Shown: positions 24,957 to 35,690 of the stretch, piece after piece
How positions within the stretch are numbered: position 1 is the first letter of the stretch
How the letters are laid out: each line of letters starts with the position of its first letter
Source of the DNA: Parapristionchus giblindavisi
Taxonomy: Eukaryota; Nematoda; Chromadorea; Rhabditida; Diplogasteridae
Assembly: GCA_943737045.1 (NCBI GenBank)
Contig: CALSFV010000267.1
Span: forward strand, 62,001-126,000
Length of the DNA stretch: 64,000 nucleotides
Direction of reading: 5' to 3'
Position numbers and translations under genes: made by a program
The notes under the pieces: generated by a model
Databases searched by the model: none
What the model was told of the DNA's origin: nothing
What the model saw: the letters and a program-made list of their open reading frames with translations, nothing else

Positions 24957-24962
24957 AATAAA
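24957..24962 (+). promoter_or_regulatory. Poly(A) signal AATAAA for the PLAT gene
   Basis: This is the first AATAAA after the PLAT stop codon; it lies immediately downstream of the inserted fold-back element. Confidence 0.5.
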
Positions 24963-25337
24963 TATATGCCTTCTATCTAATGCATTATTCATTGTTTTTG
25001 TATTTCACATTTCCGTGATCATTTTCTCGATTTTTATCACTTTAGTTATGGTACTGAACTTTTTAAAAACAATATATAGAAGAAAAAAAAGAAAAAAATT
25101 ACAGTTTAATCGCTTCGATCAAACCAATATTGAGTATTGTATGAACGTATGCGATGATGCAATTGACAAAATTAAATTCGAAAATCACGTAGTTCGATTC
25201 AAAAAATATTCTAATTAGATTCGTAGTTTCTAATTACACTGACTTCGAGTTGACTGACATCTATATAAAATATTATCATTCTCGTCACTTCATTCATTCA
25301 AAACATAGGTCATTTTTCCTTCGTAAGCTATTCAAGA

Positions 25338-28300
25338 ATGCTTGTAATGAAGACTTCTTTGATTCTTCCAACTCTGTTCATCGTCTTTACTTTTCTTCAA
25401 GGAACGTAAGTCAACGACAATACTTTTGTTTGATATTTTGCTTCACGAAAACTTTACTAGCAATACAGGATATTTATGAAATTTAGAATAGGAATGAAAT
25501 CGTGGACTATTTACAGGCACTCCTCTATCACATGCTGGAAAGCGCAAGCAACTGTGGAAAAAAATTGGAATGCTAAAGACGCGCTTCGGAAATTTGTAAC
25601 TGACATTAGAAGGGGATCCGAAGTATCTTGTGATGAATGTGGATTTGTAAGACATGATGCAACTTTCACTATGGATTGTAGTTATGTCAGTTATTTCTTT
25701 CAAATTTTCGTTAGATTTCGTGGATTAAAAGAGTTTTTTGCAGCAACTTGATGAAAAGGAGAGGCTAATGTGTAAAGTAGAGTGAGTGATAACTCTTATT
25801 ATCATGCTAAGATACTGTAAAAATGCTCACATGAGTCATGGCCTAAACTAAAACGTGTTATTAAAGGCACGGTATCCCTTGGAGAATTACATGTTCAAAT
25901 GTTCAAATAAGTTGAACTAGACTATTCACGACACAAAGTGGTGGTGAAACTTGTGCACTGCGGACTTTGAGCGCGCCGTAGAACATTAGATCATCAATAG
26001 CTGAAGTTCTATATGAGTGCGCTTGCGAAAGAATCGACCATATCCAGTGGGGGTCCGGCACAGTAAAAAAATCAAAATTTGGGAATCGGGGTTCTCGAGG
26101 GTGCTGATGACGATGGACATGTTCATTTTGAACCTAGAGCCACCGTTGAGGCCAGACGACGTCGCGTTGAAATCTCGTTTTTCTACTTGAAAAGTAGTTT
26201 CTCTTCACCCGATGGTGCTAAAATTACAAAACTATGCACCAAGGTGCAGAATTTCATGGCGATCACACCTGTCCAATTCATTTTTTACCCAAAATTTTCA
26301 TAATTTTTATAAGTGGAATTTCTCTCAACGGCAAAAGTGTGTAATGCAACCTACACAGATCGGACCGGACTGGATTCAGTATCACATGGAAAAAAATTTC
26401 AGCCAATTTGTGCCCGCGACTTTCGAGGAAATCAACTTTCAGTGTAGTCATATTGCAGTTGAAATGGAGGCAAGAGGCGAGAGAGTGTGGTGGTGTGAGA
26501 GAGCAGAGAGGCAGGTGAGGCGAGCCGCATAGAAAGGAAGGGGGTGTCTCCTCCTCTACCTCCTTTGCTCTCTCACACCACCACACTCTCTCTCCTCTTG
26601 CCTCCATTTCAACTGCAAAATGACTACACTGAAAGTTGATTTTCTCGAAAGTCGCGGGCACAAATTGGCTGAAATTTTTTCCATGTGATACTGAAGCCAG
26701 TCCGATCCGATCTGTGTAGGTTGCATTACACACTTTTGCCGTTGAGAGAAATTCCACTTATGAAAATTATGAAAATTTTGGGTAAAAAATGAATTGGACA
26801 GGCGTGATCGCCATGAAATTCTGCACCTTGGGGCATAGTTTTGTAATTTTAGCACCATCGGGTGAAGAGAAACGACTTTTCAAGTAGAAAAACGAGATTT
26901 CAACGCGACGTCGTCTGGCCTCAACGGTGGCTCTAGGTGCAAAATGAACATGTCCATCGTCATCAGCACCCTCGAGAACCCCGATACCCAAATTTTGATT
27001 TTTTGACTGTGCCGGCACTTAGTCGATTCTCTCGCAAGCGCACTCATATAAATCCATGATCTCTTTCCATTAACCGGTTTTATCATATTATGAGGCAGAT
27101 CAAATGTCACAATGTTCTTAACACCAATCAACTATCAATTTGCCACAATCGATTGGATAGAAGACAAGTGGCTTCCCATTCTGTCTATTTTTTCTCTCTC
27201 TCAATATGTTCTGACACTACCTCACAAGGGAATCCTTTCAGCTCGCGGAAAGCAATCCAGATGAAAATTTGCAGAAGCATTGTTGAAGGCGATAGAAAAT
27301 GATATGTGAAGTCGAAAAATGCAGCAGGGCAATACCCTAGCCGCAGCATCTATCCAAACTTGTTCAAACTTAGTGCGCATTCGCCGCATTCTGAAGCAAT
27401 GATTGAAACCTTATTGGTGGCGCAGTTCCTTCGTACAACAGCTTTGATGTTATCTTTTCGGAATATTTTTGTCTGTAATGTACGAGATACTTTCCAATGC
27501 ATTCACCAATCAAATTGATACCATTCTTCAGAGATAGGGACAATAAATTCAAATTATTGGCGGCGAATGCGCACCAAGTTTTTACCAAGTTTGGATGGAT
27601 GCTGCGGCTCGGGTTTTGCCCTGCTGCATTTTCCGACTTCACATATCATTTTCTATTGCTTCCAACAATGCCTGTGCAAATTTTCATCTGGATTGCTTTC
27701 CGCGAGCTGAAAGGATTCCCTTGTCAGCCCTCACTTGCGATTTTAAAAATCTACCGTATGCATAGTTCGTCAATTCATCGTGGGACAAAATTTCACGTTT
27801 TTTTAATCAATATTTTTATGGAATATTCACCCTTTAAGCACAAACATTTTTTGATTGTCATGTTATTCATTAAACCTAGTTCTTGAAATCGAATTCCTTC
27901 TACTTGTCATTGAATGCATCATAACCGTGAACAAATAATTTTTTTTCAAAATAGCGATCCAATATTATAGATGGAGGCCCGTGAATGAATATGAAAAATC
28001 ATAACATATTATTCATAACATGTTTATGAAAAAAACGCAGCGTGTTGCCTATATATCATCATCCATCTCTCATATTCTTCTGAAATATTACGCAAATTTT
28101 ACCCTGTGTACATAAATGAATAGTATTGCGCTGTGTTATGTTTGTTGAGTTTAGGAGTCTACGACGTGAATGTCAATACGTATGTTCTGATTATTTTTTT
28201 CCAGTAACTGCAACAACGTCGCTGAGAAGCTGTGCTCTGCTCCTATCCGCGAAGATGCGAAGGAAATTCAGGAATTTGTATGCGGTATCTCATTTGCCCA

Positions 28301-29028
28301 CCTTCAAATGATCATCCTTGCAATTTTCTTCATGTTCATTACATATTCATACATTCATTACAAACACTCCCGCCAGATCGCCGTGTCTAAAGGTCCCCTG
28401 TCTCTTGCGTTATAAGGGCTGAATAATGTTTTAAAATGTGAAAAGGGTACCGGTCATTGTTTAGTACGAAATCATCTATAATGCCACAGAAACGAAAAAT
28501 ATTCCTTGACTCTGGATGGTACAACACAATTTAGTGAATTTAGTATGTACTGTAAGGCTACCCCATGCAATGTTCTAATTTTGATTTTCCCTTGATTTTT
28601 ATTCATCGTGTCATATAGATTGATTCCTCTTTTCGAGTTCTGTTTCAGAGTAAAAATTGTGGGAAATTTAAAATTTGAAGTTTGCATTGCATTACAGTAT
28701 ACCTACGAAATTGCAATAATGCCTATGAAATTGCAGTAACTTGTATTGCACAATCTATAGTCAAGCATTTTTTACATTTCTGCGGCATTATGAATCATAT
28801 CGGACCTAACAATGATCAGTATACTTTTCATGTTTAAAAAAAAACATTATTTAGCCCATAAAATGCAAGGAATATGCGAGCCGCCCCTTGAACCATTTCG
28901 GCAGGGCGATCGGGCTGTAATTAACCTGATTGTATCATTAAATTCACATTTCAGGAGCGACTGAAACTCACGGACTTCTTGGAGCGTTTACCATCATCTG
29001 TGCCCTTTTCCTGAAAATGAGACAGTAG
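25338..29028 (+). CDS. Small secreted cysteine-rich protein, possibly GPI-anchored (Ly6/ET-like)
   Basis: Exons 25338-25405, 25517-25685 and 25744-25782 encode a signal peptide (MKTSLILPTLFIVFTFLQG) and cysteines in the contexts ITCW, SCDECG, MDC and LMC. Later exons are about 28150-28179, 28205-28284 and 28955-29028 (TAG), with cysteines in NCNN, KLC and FVC and a hydrophobic tail LLGAFTIICALFLK, followed by AATAAA at 29037. The donor of the third exon (GTGAGT) is strong, but joining it in frame to 28150 needs a weak acceptor (TTGAG); otherwise these are two genes, the first ending at 25785. If exon 28205 is not spliced at 28284 it runs to a TAA at 28413-28415 and gives a classic membrane helix and basic tail instead. 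The long intron was enlarged by two fold-back elements. Confidence 0.55.
26005..27055. mobile_element. Near-perfect palindromic element with almost no spacer
   Basis: Arms of about 515 bp (26005-26520 and 26540-27055) are inverted copies with few differences. Paired landmarks include CCGGCACAGT/ACTGTGCCGG and GAGTGCGCTTGCGA/TCGCAAGCGCACTC. The spacer is about 20-25 bp. No transposase. The mirrored frames in the arms are artefacts. It lies in the presumed long intron of the Ly6/ET-like gene. Confidence 0.85.
27222..27726. mobile_element. Fold-back MITE with ACAAGGGAA ends
   Basis: Inverted arms of about 250 bp (coordinate sum near 54948) start ACAAGGGAATCCTTTCAG and meet near 27475. End sequence matches the 24520-24953 element, giving two members of one family within 3 kb. 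Confidence 0.8.
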
Positions 29029-29036
29029 AAACCTTG

Positions 29037-29042
29037 AATAAA
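29037..29042 (+). promoter_or_regulatory. Poly(A) signal AATAAA
   Basis: It lies 8 bases after the TAG of the exon at 28955-29028, consistent with that exon being terminal. Confidence 0.5.
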
Positions 29043-29415
29043 TGTGAATTCAAGTGTGAACTATTACAAATTGTCACACTTCTCTACACATTAGAGAGAT
29101 AATTTATGTTCCGTCAAGTAATGATCTCCTTTATCTGTGAGGCTGATTAGTACAAAAATGATGGATAATCGATATAGCGAAGCAACAAAAATATATCTAA
29201 TAAAGACATGAACAGGTATCAAACAAAAATCACATATCATAGATGAAATGAACAACAAAAAAGGAAATTAGGAAACCGAGGGTGGATATCAGTAAAGAGA
29301 AGAATGGAGGGACAGAGATGGATATAAGGGAAAATGAAAAATAATGATACAGAGAGAGAAGAGAAAGCTCAACCCTGCAGTGAGCGCCATCACCGTTGTT
29401 TGATCGATGGTAATG

Positions 29416-29580
29416 CTATTCTTGGTCGGTTCCGAGGAACAACCATCTAGCAGTTTGTGTGACGGCATCATTGGGTTTCTTGGCTATCACTTTCAAATTA
29501 TAATCTTCGTGTTTGGATAAATCATCCCACGTAAGGGTCACCCACTCAGACACGCTGACAATGAGCATAGCACAGGCTGC
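29416..29580 (-). CDS. Terminal exon of an unrecognised gene
   Basis: On the minus strand a CTCGCAG acceptor is followed by 55 in-frame codons ending TAG. The sequence (EWVTLTWDDLSKHEDYNL, then KVIAKKPNDAVTQTARW) reads as beta-strand-like and could be the end of an Ig/FN3-type fold, but I do not recognise it. A diverged relative is at 62523-62670 (SPDALTRTDRWW), with similar downstream DNA (GGAGGGACAGAGATGG at both loci). That second copy supports the reading frame. The exon at 30534-30674 has a compatible phase and could be upstream. Confidence 0.5.
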   Translation of the reverse strand, partial: AACAMLIVSVSEWVTLTWDDLSKHEDYNLKVIAKKPNDAVTQTARWLFLGTDQE

Positions 29581-29584
29581 CTGC

Positions 29585-30533
29585 GAGGCAGGGAAAGCTG
29601 ATCGATTCGAAATGATATTTTAGGGGTTTTTAGGTGAGAGAGATTATAATAGCTTCTTCACATGTTCTCTGACGGCTTGGTGTGAATGGTGGGTAAAGCT
29701 ATTTACCGAAATTCGAGACTGATGTCAAGGATTCTAGACTTTGTAGATGGAGGAGGGACATTGAAGAAAGAATATGTAGAAGCGATTGAACAAATAAAAA
29801 GTTTACTTTCGCTATGGGAAAATAGTGAGAATTAATTTAATGTGAAATTTTTTTTAGAAAATTCCCAATTCCAGCCTTCGTTGACCGTTGATCGAAAAAC
29901 TCTCCTTGGCAATAGTAGAATTAGCCAAGGATAGCATCCACTCCCCAATCGATTGGGTTCGAAATATACTTTTCAGGAAATGTCGCCGAACCGTGGTGTG
30001 GTCATCCCCTGAAGCGAATTTTCAATTTGAAGGAATTTCCAAGTACTATTGAACTTCACTCATGGAGCCTGTAATTATCATACATAAAACAGAAAAATCC
30101 ATTTTTCGTCGATACCTCACCTATGTGGATTTTCTCAGATATCGTGATATATGTGTCTCAACGGTATATATTATAAATTGGATTAAATATCATCCATAAA
30201 ATTACAAAAGATAAAGATTTTTCAATAAATAACAAATGATTGTTTCACTAACATGTACAGCCGTACTTTCAATGCACAATACACAATATATGAGTACTCA
30301 AATGTTTATTACAGTTACAGTTTGGACACATTTATCAAGAGTAGGCTCTGATGTCCACTCCTGACTTCTTGCTTGTCTCCGGAAATGTTTATTATATAGT
30401 AGAAATTGAGAATTGAGGACGATTTGGAATAGATACGGATGATGTAGATAATCTTCTGTAGATCAATCTATTTCGCAACTATCATACAAATTAAGATATT
30501 AGTAAATAGATAAAAGTGACAAGTTCGGCTTAC
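29585..30533. other. Interval with no supported exon
   Basis: Probably intronic or intergenic. Only short frames; no repeat recognised. Confidence 0.4.
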
Positions 30534-30674
30534 CTTATTGAATATAGCATGCATTGTATTGAAAAGATTATAATAAATTAGACGATGGCGAAGATTTCCT
30601 GAACGTCGACTGATTTCACGATGGATACGGTAAGTAGATTGTATACCTAGCGTGGTCGCATCCTCGACTTCCAT
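30534..30674 (-). CDS. Candidate first exon of a minus-strand gene
   Basis: ATG at 30674 opens 47 codons (MEVEDATTLG to HAIFNK) closed by a consensus donor GTAAGC at phase 0. Basic and Tyr/His-rich, with no signal peptide. It may join the exon at 29416-29580, but no intermediate exon was confirmed. Confidence 0.35.
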
Positions 30675-30710
30675 TAGGTAAGAATAAATAACATAATAAT
30701 ATATTATATT

Positions 30711-30744
30711 GTGATCTTTGATCTTTTCAAAAGATCATAGATCA
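30711..30744. other. Small hairpin with GATCTTTGATC
   Basis: GTGATCTTTGATCTTTT pairs imperfectly with AAAAGATCATAGATCAC. Confidence 0.6.
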
Positions 30745-31415
30745 CAATAACTGATGAAAATGCTGTAAATTGGGATCAAATGAATAACCAATCGATATTA
30801 ATTATCGATCGGCAATTCGTTTCATCCCTGTTAATTATTGATTGATTAATTGTTTTTTTGAACGCACGATTTTGCTTACATTCACACACAGCATCACGTG
30901 TACTCTTTCATGCGTCGCATTTGTATACGACATCCCGGGCTGTCTACTCTCCGCTTTAGTTCAATTTGCATTAACCAGGCTGATCACCGATTTGCATACC
31001 GCGCTGCATCAGCCAATTTTCAGTCCAGCGGCCAATTTTTAGTCCAACAAGTAAAAATTCAGTCCAGCTGCCAATTTCACTCCACATATCTTGCTCCCCC
31101 AGTCCATATAGCTTTCCGCCATCCCCTCCCACCCGATAAGCTATTCTTAATGATCAGTGAATCGATCGATCGAATTAAATGGAGCTCCATTCACTAACTA
31201 ATTCTACCGTACCACATACCCAATCCCCAGTCCAACCCACCCCCGCCAAGTCCAAGCAGCCTTCCCCACCACTCTTCTTCACACATCTCCAATCCTTTAG
31301 CTTAAAAAAAGAAAAATTGATTAGAATTAATTAATTAATTAAAAATATGAAAGGAATTGAAGATGTTGCCCTGTGTTGTTGAAAATCCTTGCGAAATCCC
31401 GTCGTCGTAGGTGGA

Positions 31416-34400
31416 TTATTCTTCATTCTTGTTACGATCCTCGTGTTGCCCGGATGTAAAGGATCCTTTAAGACGTTTGATTAGAAGAATATCGATTGCA
31501 TGAGAAATACATCAATCAATCAATAATATTATACCTCGATTATGGTAGATCACTGGTTTTTGTAGATCGTCTCGTCCTCCGTAGTAGTTGTAGTCGTCGC
31601 AGCGTCGTCCTCGTCATCCTAAAAGAATATCGATTACACCAGAAACACGTCAATCAATCAATAATATTATACCTCGGCTGATGGTAGATCACTGGTTTTT
31701 GTAGATCGTCTCGTCCTCCGTAGTAGTTGTAGTCGTCGCAGCGTCGTCCTCGTCATCCTAAAAGAATATCGATTACACCAGAAACACGTCAATCAATCAA
31801 TAATATTATACCTCGATTATGGTAGATCACTGGTTTTTGTAGATCGTCTCGTCCTCCGTAGTAGTTGTAGCTGTCGCAGCGTCGTCCTCGTCATCCTAAA
31901 AGAATATCGATTACACCAGAAACACGTCAATCAATCAATAATATTATACCTCGATTATGGTAGATCACTGGCTTTTGTAGATCGTCTCGTCCTCCGTAGT
32001 AGTTGTAGCCGTCGCAGCGTCGTCCTCGTCATCCTAAAAGAATATCGATTACACCAGAAACACGTCAATCAATCAATAATATTATACCTCGATTATGGTA
32101 GATCACTGGCTTTTGTAGATCGTCTCGTCCTCCGTAGTAGTTGTAGCCGTCGCAGCGTCGTCCTCGTCATCCTAAAAGAATATCGATTACACCAGAAACA
32201 CGTCAATCAATCAATAATATTATACCTCGATTATGGTAGATCACTGGCTTTTGTAGATCGTCTCGTCCTCCGTAGTAGTTGTAGCCGTCGCAGCGTCGTC
32301 CTCGTCATCCTAAAATAAGTTGGATTACACCAGAAATACGTCAATCAATCAATAATTATACCTCGATTATGGTAGATCATCCAGTTCTGGCATATTCTGT
32401 CGTTCGTCGTTGAAGTGATCGTGACGTCATCATTCATGGAAATCCTCGACATGAACATCTAACACTCAAATCAGACAAATCAATCAATAATTATCATTAG
32501 ACAATGTAAGCAAAATACCTGTATTGGACGATGCAGGTATTGTACTTCACCTCCATTCACCCCCCCCATCCCCCGCTTTATGCGACAAACCACCCGTACC
32601 GTAGGTCCCCCAACTATCACTGCGTCATTTTTTGCAACAATTTTCAACTCGTGTGAATTTTTTTCGCATTTTTATTTTCAGACCCGGGTCATTTTTCGCG
32701 CTTTCACCGTACACTTTTCACGCAATGACTGGGCCCCGCCATTGCATGGAAAGTGTAAAGTGATTTTTTTTCATTTTCATTTTCATTTTCATTTTCATTT
32801 TCACATGACACGATTCGATATACTATAGTCATTGGAGACATTATTTGACTTAGATTGAGATTAAGATCAAAGATCAGTTACCGGAAAACTTGACCATAGT
32901 AAAAGATTCCTTGCACATTATCAAGTAATCGTTATTGAAAGTATGCTTTGACAAGTAGACCGTCTTCGGTATGAAAAATATAAATCTTACATACATATTA
33001 GTAGGAAACCAGCTTTAATAAGAAGGATTGTCTTAATGATCAATGTCAAAATTGTAAAGCTACCGTATCCGATGTGAACAAATAGGAAAATATTATTGAT
33101 TGGGCGAGAATAGAATGGAATGAAAGAGAAGAGAATTTAATGAAACATAATCTGAATTACAGTAAAATATTTCTGGTTTAAGTATTCTGATTGAAACCAT
33201 CACAGATCAGAGACCAACCTAATTTTATCTTCGATAACGAAATTTGGAAAAGTCGCCTTCATAATGGTGAGATTGTGTCCGAGTTAGATAGTCTCCTTCC
33301 ATTATTACTCAAATCACTTATCCCCGTCTCTGACTTGGTGTCTGAAGTGTGGTGTGATGATTAGGAAACGTCGCTAGTCAAAGTCTCTACACTATAATAC
33401 CTTATCCGAACATTAATTTCTAGCTAAACCGGCAAAAACTGCACGCTTCCTCGAACTTTCCAAATGAAAAAATAAAAAAATATTATGATAGGCCCTGAAA
33501 GGAAAGTGGGGTATACGGTAGGTGTGGGACTCAATGGACGAGGGTGGTGTAGATAGTTCGTGACGAATTCCAACATCTTCGGAGCAACGCCCATCATTGA
33601 GGTACGTCCACACTGAATTGGTTAATGGTTAACCGTGTTGACCTTATTGTCCCCGATCTATAAACGAGATATCGAATAGATCAGAATTATAAAATCAATC
33701 AATAATACCTAGATTGAATGTAGATCACGATCAATACTTTGCTGTATTCCACGTCTCGATGCCATTTTCATGGTATGGTAACCTAGAAGAAATATCGATT
33801 AGCTCGGGAATATCCAAATTAATCCAGTACCTTCTTTATTCCATGAAGTGATAATGACCTCCAATCTCGCAAAGCATCCGATCGATATTCTAAAGTGAAA
33901 TCGATATATTAATTGTTTCAAGGATGCAACAATAAATATATTCAATTCATTACAGCAACTACTGCAACTTCGATGCGATGTACGACGAACGAAAGTGGAC
34001 ATCGAAATCAATAGCTTACATTGTGTGAGTGGATTACTGTAGATGCCGGTTGCGATGTCGACTACGGTAATATCGATTATGGCAGACGTCCATCACGTTA
34101 GATAGTGTGCTCTTGTATCGTCTTCCTTCGATTGTATCCAGTCCAGTGGGTGCATGGTGAAAAAGGTTTAATTACAACAATTCACAATAATATTGACTAT
34201 GTAATATATCTACAATAGTCTTCACTCTTGCATGGTTACGCACTACCCGGAGTTCTTCAGCGAAGATAAGAAAGGGGGGACCACTCTTACTGCCCTAGCA
34301 CTCTGCCAGTCAGCACTCCGTGCCCTATACATATACCATTTTAACTACCGATAAATCGATAGGATACGGGGAAACATCATCATGATCCAGCATGTATGAT

Positions 34401-34487
34401 GAGACCTGCTCCCACAATCCCTCAGTGGAATTGTAAGAGTGATCTGCCATGTGCCTTCGGAATTCCGACCTATGCAGTGCCCCGTAC
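31416..34487 (-). CDS. Gene with a tandem array of duplicated exons
   Basis: Supported exons (minus strand): 34349-34487 (phase 2 in, 0 out; YGALHRSEFRRHMADHSYNS onward), 32362-32458 (MFMSRISMNDDVTITSTTND to MIYHNRG, phase 1 out), then repeated 138-bp units, and 31416-31465 as terminal exon (phase 1 in, GSFTSGQHEDRNKNEE, TAA). Each unit can supply a 75-nt exon, symmetric phase 1, encoding about 25 residues including CDDYNYYGGRDDLQKP and VIYHNR, bounded by donor CGAG/GTATAA. The obvious acceptor TTTTAG would bring in a TGA; the frame needs the acceptor 9 bases further on (GATGACGAG/G). Additional related units near 33700-34130 are diverged and partly stopped. No domain is recognised. Whether the array is translated or is a non-coding spliced repeat is unresolved. 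Confidence 0.4.
31484..32375 (-). repeat. 138-bp tandem repeat, six-plus units, exon-intron structured
   Basis: Unit starts (AAAAGAATATCGATTAC) recur near 31621, 31760, 31898, 32036 and 32174, a constant 138-bp period; a diverged unit flanks each end. Read on the minus strand each unit contains GAG/GTATAA donor-like and TTCTTTTAG acceptor-like sites separated by 54 nt. Confidence 0.9.
32766..32802 (+). repeat. (TTTTCA)n microsatellite
   Basis: About six copies of CATTTT in tandem. Confidence 0.9.
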
Positions 34488-35006
34488 CTGGCAAAGATAT
34501 TTAGAAGAGACAATCGTCCGACGCACTCTACTCACAGTAGCATAAAGACCCATGATTGATTTTGATGTGCACTCTTTCATGAATTCATGCTCTCACGCGC
34601 TCTTTCATTCTATCATCAATCTACAACTGACAATACTTCAGAACACCGGACCAGTCCAAAATGGGGAGAAAAATAAAATATACATGAATGAAATGACCAG
34701 TTATACTAATCTTTTATTCTGGTCCGGTGCTCTAATGTAATGCTTTTGAACTATAAAAGATTAAAGATCAAATAAACTTACGATTGCTTGAAGAAGAGAA
34801 GAGGAGGAGAGGAGAGACGACTATGTTTTCGACATTGATGAAATGATTAGACACCTGTTGTAAGTTGCATGCAAATTTCTCATTGACAATGAGATATATG
34901 CAAATTGCCCCGATAACCGTCTCGTTTGCACCTCCCCCTCGCATCAAAGTGCATATGCAAATCACAACTGTGCGCCTCTTCGATTCTATGAGGAGAAGAG
35001 GGAGAG

Positions 35007-35592
35007 AGGTATAGAGGTATAGAGGTATAGAGGTAGAGAGGTAGAGAGGTAGAGAGGTAGAGAGGTAGAGAGGTAGAGAGGTAGAGAGGTAAAGAGGTAG
35101 AGAGGTAGAGAGGTAGAGAGGTAGAGAGGTAGAGAGGTAGAGAGATAGAGAGGTAGAGAGGTAAAGAGGTAGAGAGGTAGAGAGGTAGAGAGGTAGAGAG
35201 GTAGAGAGGTAGAGAGGTAGAGAGGTAGAGAGGTAGAGAGGTAGAGAGGTAGAGAGGTAGAGAGGTAGAGAGGTAGAGAGGTAGAGAGGTAGAGAGGTAG
35301 AGAGGTAGAGAGGTAGAGAGGTAGAGAGGTAGAGAGGTAGAGAGGTAGAGAGGTAGAGAGGTAGAGAGGTAGAGAGGTAGAGAGGTAGAGAGGTAGAGAG
35401 GTAGAGAGGTAGAGAGGTAAAGAGGTAGAGAGGTAGAGAGGTAGAGAGGTAGAGAAGTAGAGAGGTAGAGAGGTAGAGAGGTAGAGAGGTAGAGAGGTAG
35501 AGAGGTAGAGAGGTAGAGAGGTAGAGAGGTAGAGAGGTAGAGAGGTAGAGAGGTAGAGAGGTAGAGAGGTAGAGAGGTAGAGAGGTAGAGAG
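35007..35592. repeat. 8-bp satellite (GAGAGGTA)n
   Basis: About 70 copies of an 8-mer with a few substitutions (GGTAAAGA, GATAGAGA, GGTATAGA variants). Because three units make 24 nt, the minus strand reads through as a repeating eight-residue STSLPLYL peptide in more than one frame; these 250-280-residue frames are not genes. Confidence 0.95.
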
Positions 35593-35690
35593 GATGGATA
35601 GGGAAGCAGAGGGAGAAGACATTCAACAATGAAATCACTGGAAGATTGTCTTTTTTTTAATTCAGAAATATAATAGGTTGTTTTGTTTCC

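Noticed and set aside
26079..27131. Several 70-160-residue frames on both strands
   Set aside because: They are mirrored copies within a fold-back element, with no protein features.
27965..27990. Another start of the TTAA/tRNA-like MITE (ATGGAGGCCCGTGAATG)
   Set aside because: Only the first 20-odd bases match; no second end or A/B boxes follow.
31484..32375. CRISPR-like array
   Set aside because: Units are uniform over the full 138 bp with no unique spacers, in a eukaryotic genome.
34768..35638. 250-284-residue minus-strand frames rich in STSLPLYL
   Set aside because: They are produced by the 8-bp satellite, occur in more than one frame and have no start or splice context.
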